Assembly (NCBI RefSeq): GCF_003814835.1
Contig: NZ_RKRG01000003.1
Coordinates: forward strand, 248,001-312,000
Source: Methanobrevibacter gottschalkii DSM 11977
GTDB lineage: Archaea > Methanobacteriota > Methanobacteria > Methanobacteriales > Methanobacteriaceae
Direction of reading: 5' to 3'
DNA: 64,000 bases
A program made the translations under genes and the position numbers. This document shows positions 53,209 through 61,729 of the stretch, piece by piece; the stretch's first letter is position 1, and every line of letters begins with the position of its first letter. The notes beneath the pieces were generated by a model. That model was given only the letters and a program-made list of their open reading frames with translations. It was not told where the DNA came from and made no database searches.

Positions 53209-54663
53209 ATGGATTATGATGTTATTTATATCGGAAGTGGAAATGCGGCATGGCAAGGAGGCCGTTTTTTAAGAAAAGCGGGTCTTAAAATATTGATTAT
53301 TGAAGAAAGTTTATTTGGAGGAGCATGTGCAAACAGAGGTTGTAACTCCAAAGCATTGCTTGATGCACCATATGAAATTAAAGCATTGGCGGATAATTTT
53401 GAAGGAGTTGGAAAATCTGGTAATTTTGAAGTAAATTGGCCGGATTTAATGAAATTCAAACAACAACGTATTTCTGGAATGTCTAAATTTTTAGATGGTA
53501 AATTTAAAGAATATGATTTGGATGTTGCACATGGAAAAGGAATACTTGTCGATGAACATACAGTTAAGGTAGGTGATGACACATTCACCACAGATAAAAT
53601 TGTAATCTGCACAGGTTTAAAACCTGTTATTCCAGATATTAAGGGAAAAGAGTATTTGCATGATAGTACTGATTTTTTGGATATTGCAGAACTTCCAAAG
53701 CATACTATTATCATAGGGGCAGGATTTGTGGGCATGGAATTCGCATCAATAATTGCGGAAGCAGGTCTTGAAGCAGATGTAATTATTCGAGGAAATATGG
53801 CTTTAAAATATTTTCACCAACCTTATGTTCAAAATGTTATTGAAATTCTAAAAAAGAAGAATATTCGTTTCCATTTCAACCAAACTGTAAAAGAAATCAT
53901 TAAAGATAATAATGTCATAATTGATGATCCTGAAAGTAAAGTTTCAAATGTTGAAAACTCAATGAATAGTGATGAGCTCCTGAGAGATCCTCAAGCAAAA
54001 ATAAATAACAAGGCATATGAAAATGCTTTTACTGTTAATCTTGATAGTGGATGCAGTATAACTGGAGATTATGTTATTGCAGCTATGGGAAGGGAAGCTA
54101 ATGTAGAGGATATTGGTCTTGAAAATGTGGGATTAACATATACTAAAAAAGGAATCAAAGTAAATGGTCACTTACAGACAGCCGTTTCCAATATCTATGC
54201 TTCAGGAGATGTTGCAGATGTAGGCATTGCTAAACTTGTAACTGTTGCAATACATCACTCCAAATATCTCGCAAAAGAGTTATTGGGTAAGGCAGATGAA
54301 ATTACTTATCCAGTTATCCCGGCAGTTGCATATACTATTCCTAGAATTGCAACAGTTGGTGTTCCGGCATATATTGCAGAGGAAAGTGATGATTATGATG
54401 TTCACACTATAAGATATGGTAATTCCTATTCACTTGAACTTAAAAATGATAGGACTGCTGAGGCAAAAGTAATTGTTGATAAAGATTTAAATATTGTCGG
54501 TGCTGAAATATATGCGGCAGATGCAGAAAATGTAGCAAATATGTTTACATTTATTATTAATAAAAAAATAACCTTAAAAGATCTTGATGAGATGATTTAT
54601 GCATTCCCATCAAGCAGTTCCGTATGCTTGTATAAATTACATAATATTCATTATAAATTATAG
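53209..54663 (+). CDS. Dihydrolipoamide-dehydrogenase-like disulfide oxidoreductase
   Basis: 484 residues. FAD fold DVIYIGSGNAAWQGGRFLRK; redox pair C-x4-C in FGGACANRGCNSKALLDAP (the usual form is GGTCLNxGCIPSK, so the loop is divergent); NAD fold TIIIGAGFVGMEFASIIAEA; FAD loop IYASGDVADVG; and a C-terminal interface domain. It belongs to the class I pyridine nucleotide-disulfide family. Because methanogens lack 2-oxoacid dehydrogenase complexes, it more likely reduces another disulfide, mercury or a small thiol. The C-terminal domain lacks the usual HxxE pair (YAFPSSSSV stands there), which fits a changed substrate. An imperfect palindrome overlaps its stop. Confidence 0.85.
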   Translation: MDYDVIYIGSGNAAWQGGRFLRKAGLKILIIEESLFGGACANRGCNSKALLDAPYEIKALADNFEGVGKSGNFEVNWPDLMKFKQQRISGMSKFLDGKFKEYDLDVAHGKGILVDEHTVKVGDDTFTTDKIVICTGLKPVIPDIKGKEYLHDSTDFLDIAELPKHTIIIGAGFVGMEFASIIAEAGLEADVIIRGNMALKYFHQPYVQNVIEILKKKNIRFHFNQTVKEIIKDNNVIIDDPESKVSNVENSMNSDELLRDPQAKINNKAYENAFTVNLDSGCSITGDYVIAAMGREANVEDIGLENVGLTYTKKGIKVNGHLQTAVSNIYASGDVADVGIAKLVTVAIHHSKYLAKELLGKADEITYPVIPAVAYTIPRIATVGVPAYIAEESDDYDVHTIRYGNSYSLELKNDRTAEAKVIVDKDLNIVGAEIYAADAENVANMFTFIINKKITLKDLDEMIYAFPSSSSVCLYKLHNIHYKL

Positions 54664-54690
54664 TGTTTAACACTATTCTCTATTTTTAAG
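54660..54690 (+). terminator. Hairpin overlapping the stop codon of the 53209 gene
   Basis: ATAGTGTT (54660-54667) and AACACTAT (54669-54676) pair across one base, and the TAG stop is in the left arm. A T-rich stretch follows. No further gene is seen before 54901. Confidence 0.5.
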
Positions 54691-54900
54691 GTTGTTTTAA
54701 AAAGTTTCTTTTGTTGTTTTTTATTATTTTTATATTTGATGCATGATTTAGATTTTCTAAAATTATGGAGTATTTTTGTTTATTTAAAAAAGATTATATG
54801 TTTGTTTTGTATATAAGTAATAGTATTGTTGAATATTTAATATGTTAATAATTTATTTTAAATATTTTTATTGTAATGTAATTTGAAAAGAGATGTTAAA

Positions 54901-57855
54901 ATGAATAAAAAAATATTAATTTTACTTTTAATAGCTATTTTAACATTTTCCGTAGCTACCGTTAGTGCATCAGATAATACAACTGATGACTCTGTTATTG
55001 ATTCATCTAATCGAGATGTTGTTAGCGTAGATGATAATAATGTTGTTAGTGATGAATATGCGGTTAATAAAGTTTCTAATGGGGCGCTGGCTGATGTTAA
55101 TGGTGAAGAAAATGTAAATAATGATGTTGATATGGTTATAGATCCTATAAATAATGTATCTGTACTTCAAGGCGATAATGTTGATGTGAACATTACTGTT
55201 AAGAATATAGGGGAAAATAATGCTTCTAATGTTACAGTTAATTTTGAATTACCGGATGGATTTTCATTAATTGATTCTAATAATGTATCAGATAATACTT
55301 GGCATATAGGCGATTTGCAGTCAAGTAAATCTACTAACATCACTGTTAAATTAAATAATAGTGGAATTAATAATGGTGATTATGTTATTAACTTAACACT
55401 AAGAGCTAATGAAGGGATTGAAGAAATTTTTAAACAGAATGTAACTGTTAATGTTATAAAAAAACTTATTCAAACAAACTTAACTATTGATTTTGATAAA
55501 GAGTCATATGTATATGGTGATGATGTTGGAATTGATGTTAAGTTACCTGATGATGCTACTGGTAATGTGACTATAAAAATCAATGGCACAGAAAATAATG
55601 CAAGTATTAATGAGGTATTGATTTTATCTAATTTGACTCCTGGCAATTATGAAGTTAATGTTACCTATAGTGGGGATGATAAATATAATGGAAGCTCTGG
55701 TAAGGCTAGATTCACAATATCCAAAGCCAACACAACAGCTGCAATTGATATTGTCAGTATTAAAGTTGATGATGAGTTAAATATTACTATTAATTATGAT
55801 TCTGAAATTAATGGTAATGCCACTATTTATGTGGATAATATTAAAAATCAAACAATTGAAATTATTGATGGAAATGGAAATGTTACTATTAAAGGATTAT
55901 CCAAAGGAATGTATGATATTAAAGTAGCATTTGATGGAAATGATTGTTATAATTCATCCGAAACTAACAAAACTATTGAAATATCTAAAAACACAGTAAA
56001 CATGTTGATCAATGTAGGAGATATTGTTTATGGTAATGATTTGGTTATTAACCTCAAATTACCTGATAACTTAACTTCAAATGTCACTGTAAGTTTGGGT
56101 GATATTAATAGAAGTATTAATTGCAGCGGCAATGTAACATTTAAAGATATGAATGCTGGAAATTATACTGCAATTGTAAGTTATGGCGGTGATGAAAATT
56201 ACTTTAATGAAACAAAATATGTTGATTTTAAAATATATAAAGCTAGTACACAAACTACTGTCAATACATCAGATATTAATATAGGCGGAGTGTTAAATGT
56301 CAGTGTTGATCCTAAAATTGATGGAACAGCTACTGTTTATTTAAATGGAACTAAATATTCAGATGATATTGTAATAGTTAATGGTAGTGGAAATGTTGTT
56401 ATTTCAAATTTAATCGAAGGAACTTATAATGTTCTTGCTGTATTTAATGGAAATGATAATTATAATTCCTCATTAACCAATAAATCCATTAAAGTATCAA
56501 GAAATGTTTTTAACATTACTGTTAATGTTACTGATGTTTGTTATGGTCAAGATGTAATAATTAATATTACATTGCCTGGTGATGTTACCAACACAGTAGA
56601 TGTTGTTTTTGGTTATAACTCTCAAAATATTAATCTTGAAAATGGTGTTGGAACTGTTAAATTTAGTGATTTGGATGTGGGAAATTATAATGCAACTGTG
56701 ATATATTATGGTGATGCTAAATACTTAAAAAGCACTCAAATCATTAGTTTCAATGTTACTAAAGCTAAACCAACAGTTGATGTTAATATTTCAGGCAATA
56801 AGCTTGGTCAGGATTTAGTTATAAATATTGCATTGCCTAGTGATGTAAAAAATAATGTTACTGTTGGAATAGACAATATCTCTCAAGATGTTAAAGTTAC
56901 AAATGGTGTGGGTAAGGCAATATTTAAAGATTTAACAATTGGAGAGCATGTTTTGATAATTGATTATAGTGGTGATTCTAACTACTTGAATACTACTGAA
57001 GGAATTTATTTCAATGTATCTAAAGCAATACCGGTCATTGATATTGATGTTAAAAACATATATGTTAAAGGTAAGGAAGTTATAGATATAGCTCTTCCAG
57101 ATGATGCAACAGGTTCTGTAACTATTTTTATTAATGGAGTTGAACAAAAAACAGTTAATGATAACATTAGCAGCATTGTTTTAACCAAATCTGGTTTGGC
57201 TGCCGGAACTTATAATGTGATGGTTAGCTATACTGGAGATTCTAAATATGAATCTGCAAATACAACTGTTCAATTTAAAGTTTCAAAGTACAAAGCTAAA
57301 TTGACCGCATCATCAAAAACTTATAATGTTAAAGTAAAAACCAAATATTACTACATTACTTTAAAAAACAACAAGAATAAAGTAATGAAAAAGATTAAAG
57401 TCTATTTGAAAGTTAATGGTGTAACATATTCCGCTACAACTAATAGCTATGGTAAAGCATCTTTCAAACTTAGTAAATTAACTAAAAAAGGAACATATGA
57501 TGCTTTAATTACATATAAAGGCACTAGTTACTATAATAAATTAACTAAAAAAGTTACTATTGCGGTTAAAGCAACTCCAAAATTAACTGCTTATTCTGCA
57601 AAATTGAAAAAATCTGTTAATGCCAAAAAATATAGTGTAACTTTGAGAACAGACAAATATAAAGCAATGAAATATACAAAAGTTACTTTAAAAGTTAATG
57701 GTAAAATCTATACTTTAAAAACAAATAGTTTAGGTAAAGCAACTTTTAAAATTACTAATTTGAATAAAAAAGCTAAATTCCTTGCAGTTATTAGTTATTC
57801 TGGTAGTAAATACTATTATTCTGCAACTAAAAAAGTGATATTGACAGTCAGGTAG
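54901..57855 (+). CDS. Adhesin-like protein of Ig-like repeats with basic C-terminus
   Basis: 984 residues from the ATG at 54901 (a TTG at 54883 would put KRDVK in front of the signal). Signal peptide KKILILLLIAILTFSVATVSA. Residues about 75-190 are a CARDB/DUF11-like module. Residues 195-795 are six to seven Ig-like repeats, each about 95 residues, opening with a (Y/Q)GxDVxIxhxLPDD-like strand and ending in YSGDxxYxxS. Residues 800-984 are two Ig-like repeats very rich in Lys and Tyr (YYITLKNNKNKVMKKIKVYL; YSVTLRTDKYKAMKYTKVTL). There is no membrane anchor at the end. The basic repeats resemble the end of the protease-adhesin at the left edge and may hold the protein on the negatively charged wall. 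Single gene. Confidence 0.85.
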   Translation: MNKKILILLLIAILTFSVATVSASDNTTDDSVIDSSNRDVVSVDDNNVVSDEYAVNKVSNGALADVNGEENVNNDVDMVIDPINNVSVLQGDNVDVNITVKNIGENNASNVTVNFELPDGFSLIDSNNVSDNTWHIGDLQSSKSTNITVKLNNSGINNGDYVINLTLRANEGIEEIFKQNVTVNVIKKLIQTNLTIDFDKESYVYGDDVGIDVKLPDDATGNVTIKINGTENNASINEVLILSNLTPGNYEVNVTYSGDDKYNGSSGKARFTISKANTTAAIDIVSIKVDDELNITINYDSEINGNATIYVDNIKNQTIEIIDGNGNVTIKGLSKGMYDIKVAFDGNDCYNSSETNKTIEISKNTVNMLINVGDIVYGNDLVINLKLPDNLTSNVTVSLGDINRSINCSGNVTFKDMNAGNYTAIVSYGGDENYFNETKYVDFKIYKASTQTTVNTSDINIGGVLNVSVDPKIDGTATVYLNGTKYSDDIVIVNGSGNVVISNLIEGTYNVLAVFNGNDNYNSSLTNKSIKVSRNVFNITVNVTDVCYGQDVIINITLPGDVTNTVDVVFGYNSQNINLENGVGTVKFSDLDVGNYNATVIYYGDAKYLKSTQIISFNVTKAKPTVDVNISGNKLGQDLVINIALPSDVKNNVTVGIDNISQDVKVTNGVGKAIFKDLTIGEHVLIIDYSGDSNYLNTTEGIYFNVSKAIPVIDIDVKNIYVKGKEVIDIALPDDATGSVTIFINGVEQKTVNDNISSIVLTKSGLAAGTYNVMVSYTGDSKYESANTTVQFKVSKYKAKLTASSKTYNVKVKTKYYYITLKNNKNKVMKKIKVYLKVNGVTYSATTNSYGKASFKLSKLTKKGTYDALITYKGTSYYNKLTKKVTIAVKATPKLTAYSAKLKKSVNAKKYSVTLRTDKYKAMKYTKVTLKVNGKIYTLKTNSLGKATFKITNLNKKAKFLAVISYSGSKYYYSATKKVILTVR

Positions 57856-58045
57856 ATATGATTTAATATTTACCATACTTTCTTTTTTTTAAAATATTTT
57901 CCAGTTGTACTTTTAATTGATTATCTTTTTTTAAAACAGTTACTGGATAGTTAGGTTATTTTTTTAGAATCATAAAGTTTATATTTTATCTTAATATTAA
58001 CTATCAATTGTAATATTTTTCTTAAAAATTTATTTTGGTGTTTTT

Positions 58046-58528
58046 ATGTCTCAGTTTTCAATTAGGTTTGCAGAAAAAGAAGATGTTTCTTTAGTTTTGC
58101 AATTTATAACAGAATTGGCAGAATATGAAAAAATGTTGAATGAAGTAATAGCTAGTGAAGAATTATTGAATGAATGGATTTTTGATAAAAAAGTTGCAGA
58201 AGTTATATTTGCAATGGAGGATGATAAAGAAATTGGTTTTGCATTATTTTTCCATAATTTTTCAACATTCTTAGGTCGTGGAGGCATATATCTTGAAGAT
58301 TTATATGTAAAACCTGAATATCGTGGAAAAGGATATGGTAAAAATTTAATTAAAAGATTAGCAGAAATTGCTGTTGATAGGGGTTGCGGAAGATTAGAAT
58401 GGTGGTGTCTGGATTGGAATCGAACAAGTATTGAGTTTTACTTATCTCTTGGAGCTGAACCAATGGAAGATTGGACTGTATATAGAATTAGCGGAGATAC
58501 ATTAGAAGAATTAGGAAAAAAAGAATAA
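58046..58528 (+). CDS. GNAT-family N-acetyltransferase, diamine acetyltransferase-like
   Basis: 160 residues, typical of the spermidine/diamine N1-acetyltransferase-like branch. FSIRFAEKEDVSLVLQFITE starts the fold, the acetyl-CoA loop is YVKPEYRGKGYGKNLIKRLA (R/Q-x2-G-x-G), and LEWWCLDWNRTSIEFYLSLG is the motif B region. It acetylates an amine; polyamine is a fair guess but not proven. It ends 1 bp from the converging GNAT/YjdJ gene. Confidence 0.88.
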   Translation: MSQFSIRFAEKEDVSLVLQFITELAEYEKMLNEVIASEELLNEWIFDKKVAEVIFAMEDDKEIGFALFFHNFSTFLGRGGIYLEDLYVKPEYRGKGYGKNLIKRLAEIAVDRGCGRLEWWCLDWNRTSIEFYLSLGAEPMEDWTVYRISGDTLEELGKKE

Positions 58529-58529
58529 T

Positions 58530-58817
58530 TTAGAGCACATCTTTGCACTCTTTAGGATTTTCAAACATTAATTTTTTTGCATATGAGCATGATGGAACGA
58601 TTTTTACTTTTTCTTTTCTTGCTTCGTTAATAACTTTTTCTACGAGTTTTTTTCCGATTCCCTGTCCCTGGTAGTCTTTTTCCACATCAGTCAAGGTTAT
58701 TATCCAATTTTGTTTTAGTCTTGCAAAGTGGCATTGGCCAATTTGCCGATTGCCATCATATGCTATACTGCTGTTATCTTCTTTTTCAAATTCGATTTTA
58801 ATTTTATTTGAGTTCAT
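58530..58817 (-). CDS. YjdJ-like small GNAT acetyltransferase
   Basis: 95 residues from the ATG at 58817, which overlaps the 3' end of the YjdI-like gene by 14 nt in another frame. The small GNAT core reads IGQCHFARLKQNWIITLTDV, DYQGQGIGKKLVEKVINEAR and VKIVPSCSYAKKLMFENPKE. This matches the YjdJ/COG2388 family. In many bacteria the gene follows yjdI, as here. Substrate unknown. Confidence 0.85.
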   Translation of the reverse strand: MNSNKIKIEFEKEDNSSIAYDGNRQIGQCHFARLKQNWIITLTDVEKDYQGQGIGKKLVEKVINEARKEKVKIVPSCSYAKKLMFENPKECKDVL

Positions 58818-59040
58818 ATAACAGTGCTCCTGTTGGACATCTGTCAATAATTTCAGCTATTTCTTTTGCAGGAGCTTGTGAAACATCTACCCAAGGTCTC
58901 CTTGATACATCGAATACTTTGTTATTTCCCCTTATACATTCAGTTGCATGTTGACACAATTTAGGATTCCAAAAAACATTAATTTCATCATTTGAATAAG
59001 TTTTGTATCCTTTTTGTTCTAGTTCTTCTTGTTTTGACAA
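58804..59040 (-). CDS. YjdI-like (4Fe-4S) mono-cluster protein
   Basis: 78 residues from a TTG at 59040, supported by GGAGAG upstream. The cysteines appear as FWNPKLCQHATECIRGNNKV and IIDRCPTGALLYEL, the pattern of the divergent one-cluster ferredoxin Fer4_19. WVDVSQAPAKEIAEII is typical too. It probably binds an Fe-S cluster (three cysteines visible, His near the first). Its gene overlaps that of the YjdJ-like acetyltransferase, so the products should act together. Confidence 0.85.
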   Translation of the reverse strand: MSKQEELEQKGYKTYSNDEINVFWNPKLCQHATECIRGNNKVFDVSRRPWVDVSQAPAKEIAEIIDRCPTGALLYELK

Positions 59041-59263
59041 TTTAATCTCTCCTTTTAAAATGTTTAATTATTATTACTTATTTTATATTATATAAAAGTT
59101 ATTTATTTGATAGGCCAGTATTATTAATAATTTAGGTTACATTTTATTTTTTCACTGAATCAGGTTATGATAAACTGGATATATGAAAAATGTAGATTAT
59201 ATTTTTAAAAATTTTTTGAATGAAGGTTTAATTGTTTAATTCTTTCAAAATAGTTATTTATAA

Positions 59264-59299
59264 ACAAATTTATTTGTATATATACGAAAAGTTTATATA
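59264..59299 (+). promoter_or_regulatory. Strong BRE/TATA promoter with inverted repeat in front
   Basis: CGAAAAG (59285-59291) and TTTATATA (59292-59299) form a near-ideal archaeal BRE plus TATA box. Just upstream, ACAAAT-TT-ATTTGT (59264-59277) is an inverted repeat that may be an operator. Transcription should begin at about 59320. Confidence 0.6.
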
Positions 59300-59319
59300 C
59301 TACCGAACAAATATTAATA

Positions 59320-59425
59320 ATTTAGATGATTATCTTAAAGTATTATCACTTTTATATGTCAATCTTTTTCCCGAACTTAATGTTTTCTTTAAGATAATCC
59401 ATCTAAAGAAAGGTTGTTTTTTATT
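59320..59425 (+). ncRNA. Candidate structured RNA or ubiB leader
   Basis: The predicted start of transcription coincides with the left arm TTTAGATGATTATCTTAAAG (59321-59340). This pairs with CTTTAAGATAATCC then ATCTAAA (59387-59407) in a 20-21-bp stem with one unpaired base and a 46-nt loop. The sequence then runs into TTGTTTTTTATTA, a possible terminator. Promoter, long stem and T-run in order look like a small RNA gene; the alternative is a regulatory leader for the ubiB-like gene that starts at 59527. The 86-codon ORF that crosses it has no coding character. Confidence 0.45.
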
Positions 59426-59526
59426 ATACATTTTAAATCTTAATTTAGCTAGGAAACAATCTTTCAATTTCAACCATTTTTTATTATTCTAAAAAAATAA
59501 ATATTATTATTTACAATTTTTATTTA

Positions 59527-61176
59527 ATGAAAGTTATTGCTAGTACTAGAAATGATGATCTCAAAAGATTAAATGAAATTTATAAGGTTCTTAAAAAGAA
59601 TGATTTTGGTTATTTGATTGAAGAAAATACTTTTTTTAGGAAATTTCCATTTTTAAGAAACTATAAAATAGAAAAAGAAGATAATTTTTCCGATGAATCT
59701 GTCCCTTTGAGAATTAGAAAAGTACTGGAAGAATTAGGTCCAGCATATATTAAATTAGGGCAAATGTTAAGTACAAGGCCTGATTTAGTTGGTTTGGAAA
59801 TTGCAGAAGAACTTCAACAGTTAAGAGATAATACTCCTATAACTCCTTTTGATGAAATAAAAGAAGTCATTGAAGAAGAATTAGGCAAACCTATGGAAGA
59901 TATTTATAGTGATATTGACCAAAATCCCTTAGGATCTGCATCTATCGGGCAAGTTTTTAAGGCCCAACTTAAAAGAAATGGTGAAGAAGTAGCAATTAAA
60001 GTTCAAAAACCTAATTCCCGTGAAATTATAGAATCTGATATTAAAATAATGAAATTCCTTGCAAAAAGGATTGATAAATACATTTCAAGTTCTAAAACTT
60101 TTAATCTACCCACAATAGTTAATGAATTTGAAAGATCTATTCTTAAAGAAATTAATTATTTAGAAGAAGTAATGAATATGCAAAATCTTTCAAAAAACTT
60201 CAAAAATGTGAATTATATTAAAATTCCAAATGTATATATTGATTATTGCAGTGAAAAAATAATCACTATGGAATTAATAAAAGGAATTACAGTCACTGAA
60301 TTAATTGAAGGGGACTATCCTCATATTAATAAAAGATTAATTGCTAATTATGGTCTTAAATCCTATTTTAAACAAATTATGATTGATGGTTATTTCCATG
60401 CTGATCCCCACCCCGGAAATTTAATTGTAACACGGGATAATAAATTGTGTTATATTGACATGGGTATGATGGGGATTTTAAGTGAGGATTTTAAAGAAAA
60501 TTTAGCTGAATTTATGTTGCTTTTGATAAGTGGAAATACAGACAACATTATAAAACAATTAATTTATATGAATATAATTTCCCCATCACAAAATACACCG
60601 GAATTACGTGCGGATATTAATGACTTATTGAATTTGTATTATGGTGCGGAATTAAAGAATATGGATGGTGCAATGGAAGATTTACTTAATGCTATGGTTA
60701 AGAATAATGTTGTTCTTCCAAACGAATTTGTAATGATTGGTCGTGGTATTGCTTTGATTGAAGATACGGGTAAAAAGCTCGATCCTAATTTTAATGCTGC
60801 TACTGAATTGAAGAAATTATCTAGAAAGATTGTAGTTAATAAATATAAACCTGAAAGATTGGCAAAAGTCAGTTTGAATTATCTTTTACAATTGGAACAT
60901 CTAGCAAAAGACTTACCGGATACAATAAATAGCACTATTTCAAAATTGGAAGAAGGGAATATTGAAGTAAAATTAAAGCATGAAGGAATCGGTCATTTGA
61001 TTAATCAATTATCCATATCTTTAATTTTATCATCTTTAATTATTGGTTCATCTCTTGCTCTTATCACTGACGTTGGTCCGGATTTATTTGATTTTCCAAT
61101 ACTTGGATTAATCGGATTTGTTTTTAGCGGAGTTCTTGGAGCCTATTTAGTTTTAATAAATGTAATTGAAAGATGA
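59527..61176 (+). CDS. ABC1/UbiB family protein kinase-like protein
   Basis: 549 residues. Family signatures: [19 protein letters not shown] (the KxGQ motif, near 72-90), [27 protein letters not shown] with the ATP-contacting Lys, [12 protein letters not shown], the catalytic [15 protein letters not shown] and [10 protein letters not shown]. The last 55 residues make two membrane helices ([20 protein letters not shown] and [20 protein letters not shown]). UbiB proteins are atypical kinases or ATPases that support membrane isoprenoid lipid work. Methanogens make no ubiquinone, so the lipid served here is unknown. The ATG has no clear ribosome site. Confidence 0.9.
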   Translation: MKVIASTRNDDLKRLNEIYKVLKKNDFGYLIEENTFFRKFPFLRNYKIEKEDNFSDESVPLRIRKVLEELGPAYIKLGQMLSTRPDLVGLEIAEELQQLRDNTPITPFDEIKEVIEEELGKPMEDIYSDIDQNPLGSASIGQVFKAQLKRNGEEVAIKVQKPNSREIIESDIKIMKFLAKRIDKYISSSKTFNLPTIVNEFERSILKEINYLEEVMNMQNLSKNFKNVNYIKIPNVYIDYCSEKIITMELIKGITVTELIEGDYPHINKRLIANYGLKSYFKQIMIDGYFHADPHPGNLIVTRDNKLCYIDMGMMGILSEDFKENLAEFMLLLISGNTDNIIKQLIYMNIISPSQNTPELRADINDLLNLYYGAELKNMDGAMEDLLNAMVKNNVVLPNEFVMIGRGIALIEDTGKKLDPNFNAATELKKLSRKIVVNKYKPERLAKVSLNYLLQLEHLAKDLPDTINSTISKLEEGNIEVKLKHEGIGHLINQLSISLILSSLIIGSSLALITDVGPDLFDFPILGLIGFVFSGVLGAYLVLINVIER

Positions 61177-61179
61177 TAT

Positions 61180-61670
61180 TTGTCGGTGAAACGATTGCGT
61201 TATCGGTTTTTCAAATCCATTTCAATTATTTTTTTCCTTATAAAATATGGCACTTGTCATGTTTTCACTGTCTATGTTCAAATTTATTTTCAACCTAATT
61301 AGGTATCACTCAATCACATTTGTGATTGCGGCAGGAAAGTTTATGAAATAAAGAGCATGTTCATATAACATCATTGCTTCTATCATTAATATCAATTCAT
61401 GATACAATTAAATAGAATAAACTGCTAGGGATAGACTTTTAAATCTTAATTTATTTAAAATTAAAACATCTACTGCTGGTACCATTAATCTTCACTTAAC
61501 CCATGTATATGTTTTATCTTATTTTTATAGGAGAGTAGTTCATGATGGGTCTGACAGGGTTGGTTTAATTTTAAGTGTAACATAAATAATGATTTTTATA
61601 GCTCCACTAAGCAACTACAGATCACAAAGTATTGCTAACAATTGCAGGTTACTAACATCAGCAGTATATT
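61180..61670 (-). pseudogene. Possible decayed gene, not identified
   Basis: Minus-strand translation of this gap between converging genes gives long protein-like runs broken by few stops: MVPAVDVLILNKLRFKSLSL, then ELILMIEAMMLYEHALYFIN and FPAAITNVIE, then YLIRLKINLNIDSENMTSAI, all in one frame. Another frame further upstream reads ADVSNLQLLAILCDL and GAIKIIIYVTLKIKPTLSDP. The GC content is above that of other gaps here. Three stops in about 105 codons is fewer than expected by chance at this base composition. I cannot name the family. The stretch also holds two palindromes listed separately. Confidence 0.3.
61293..61328. repeat. Two adjacent palindromes
   Basis: ACCTAATTAGGT (61293-61304) is a perfect 12-bp palindrome; seven bases on, CAATCACATTTGTGATTG (61311-61328) is an 8-bp inverted repeat around two bases. 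They lie about 120 bp after ubiB. They might act as terminator or binding sites; nothing else supports either. Confidence 0.45.
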
Positions 61671-61729
61671 AAATTGCAATAATTGCCATATGAAAAAAAT
61701 AAAAAAGTAGTGTTTAAATTCCTTAAACA

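Noticed and set aside
59232-59492. Plus-strand ORF of 86 codons before ubiB
   Set aside because: It crosses a strong promoter and a 20-bp stem, has no ribosome site, and its composition (Ile/Leu/Tyr/Phe/Asn) is what AT-rich noncoding DNA gives.
61177-61729. tRNA or structured RNA gene in the ubiB-permease gap
   Set aside because: The higher GC prompted a check for cloverleaf arms and a TTC loop; none was found. A decayed coding frame explains the composition better.
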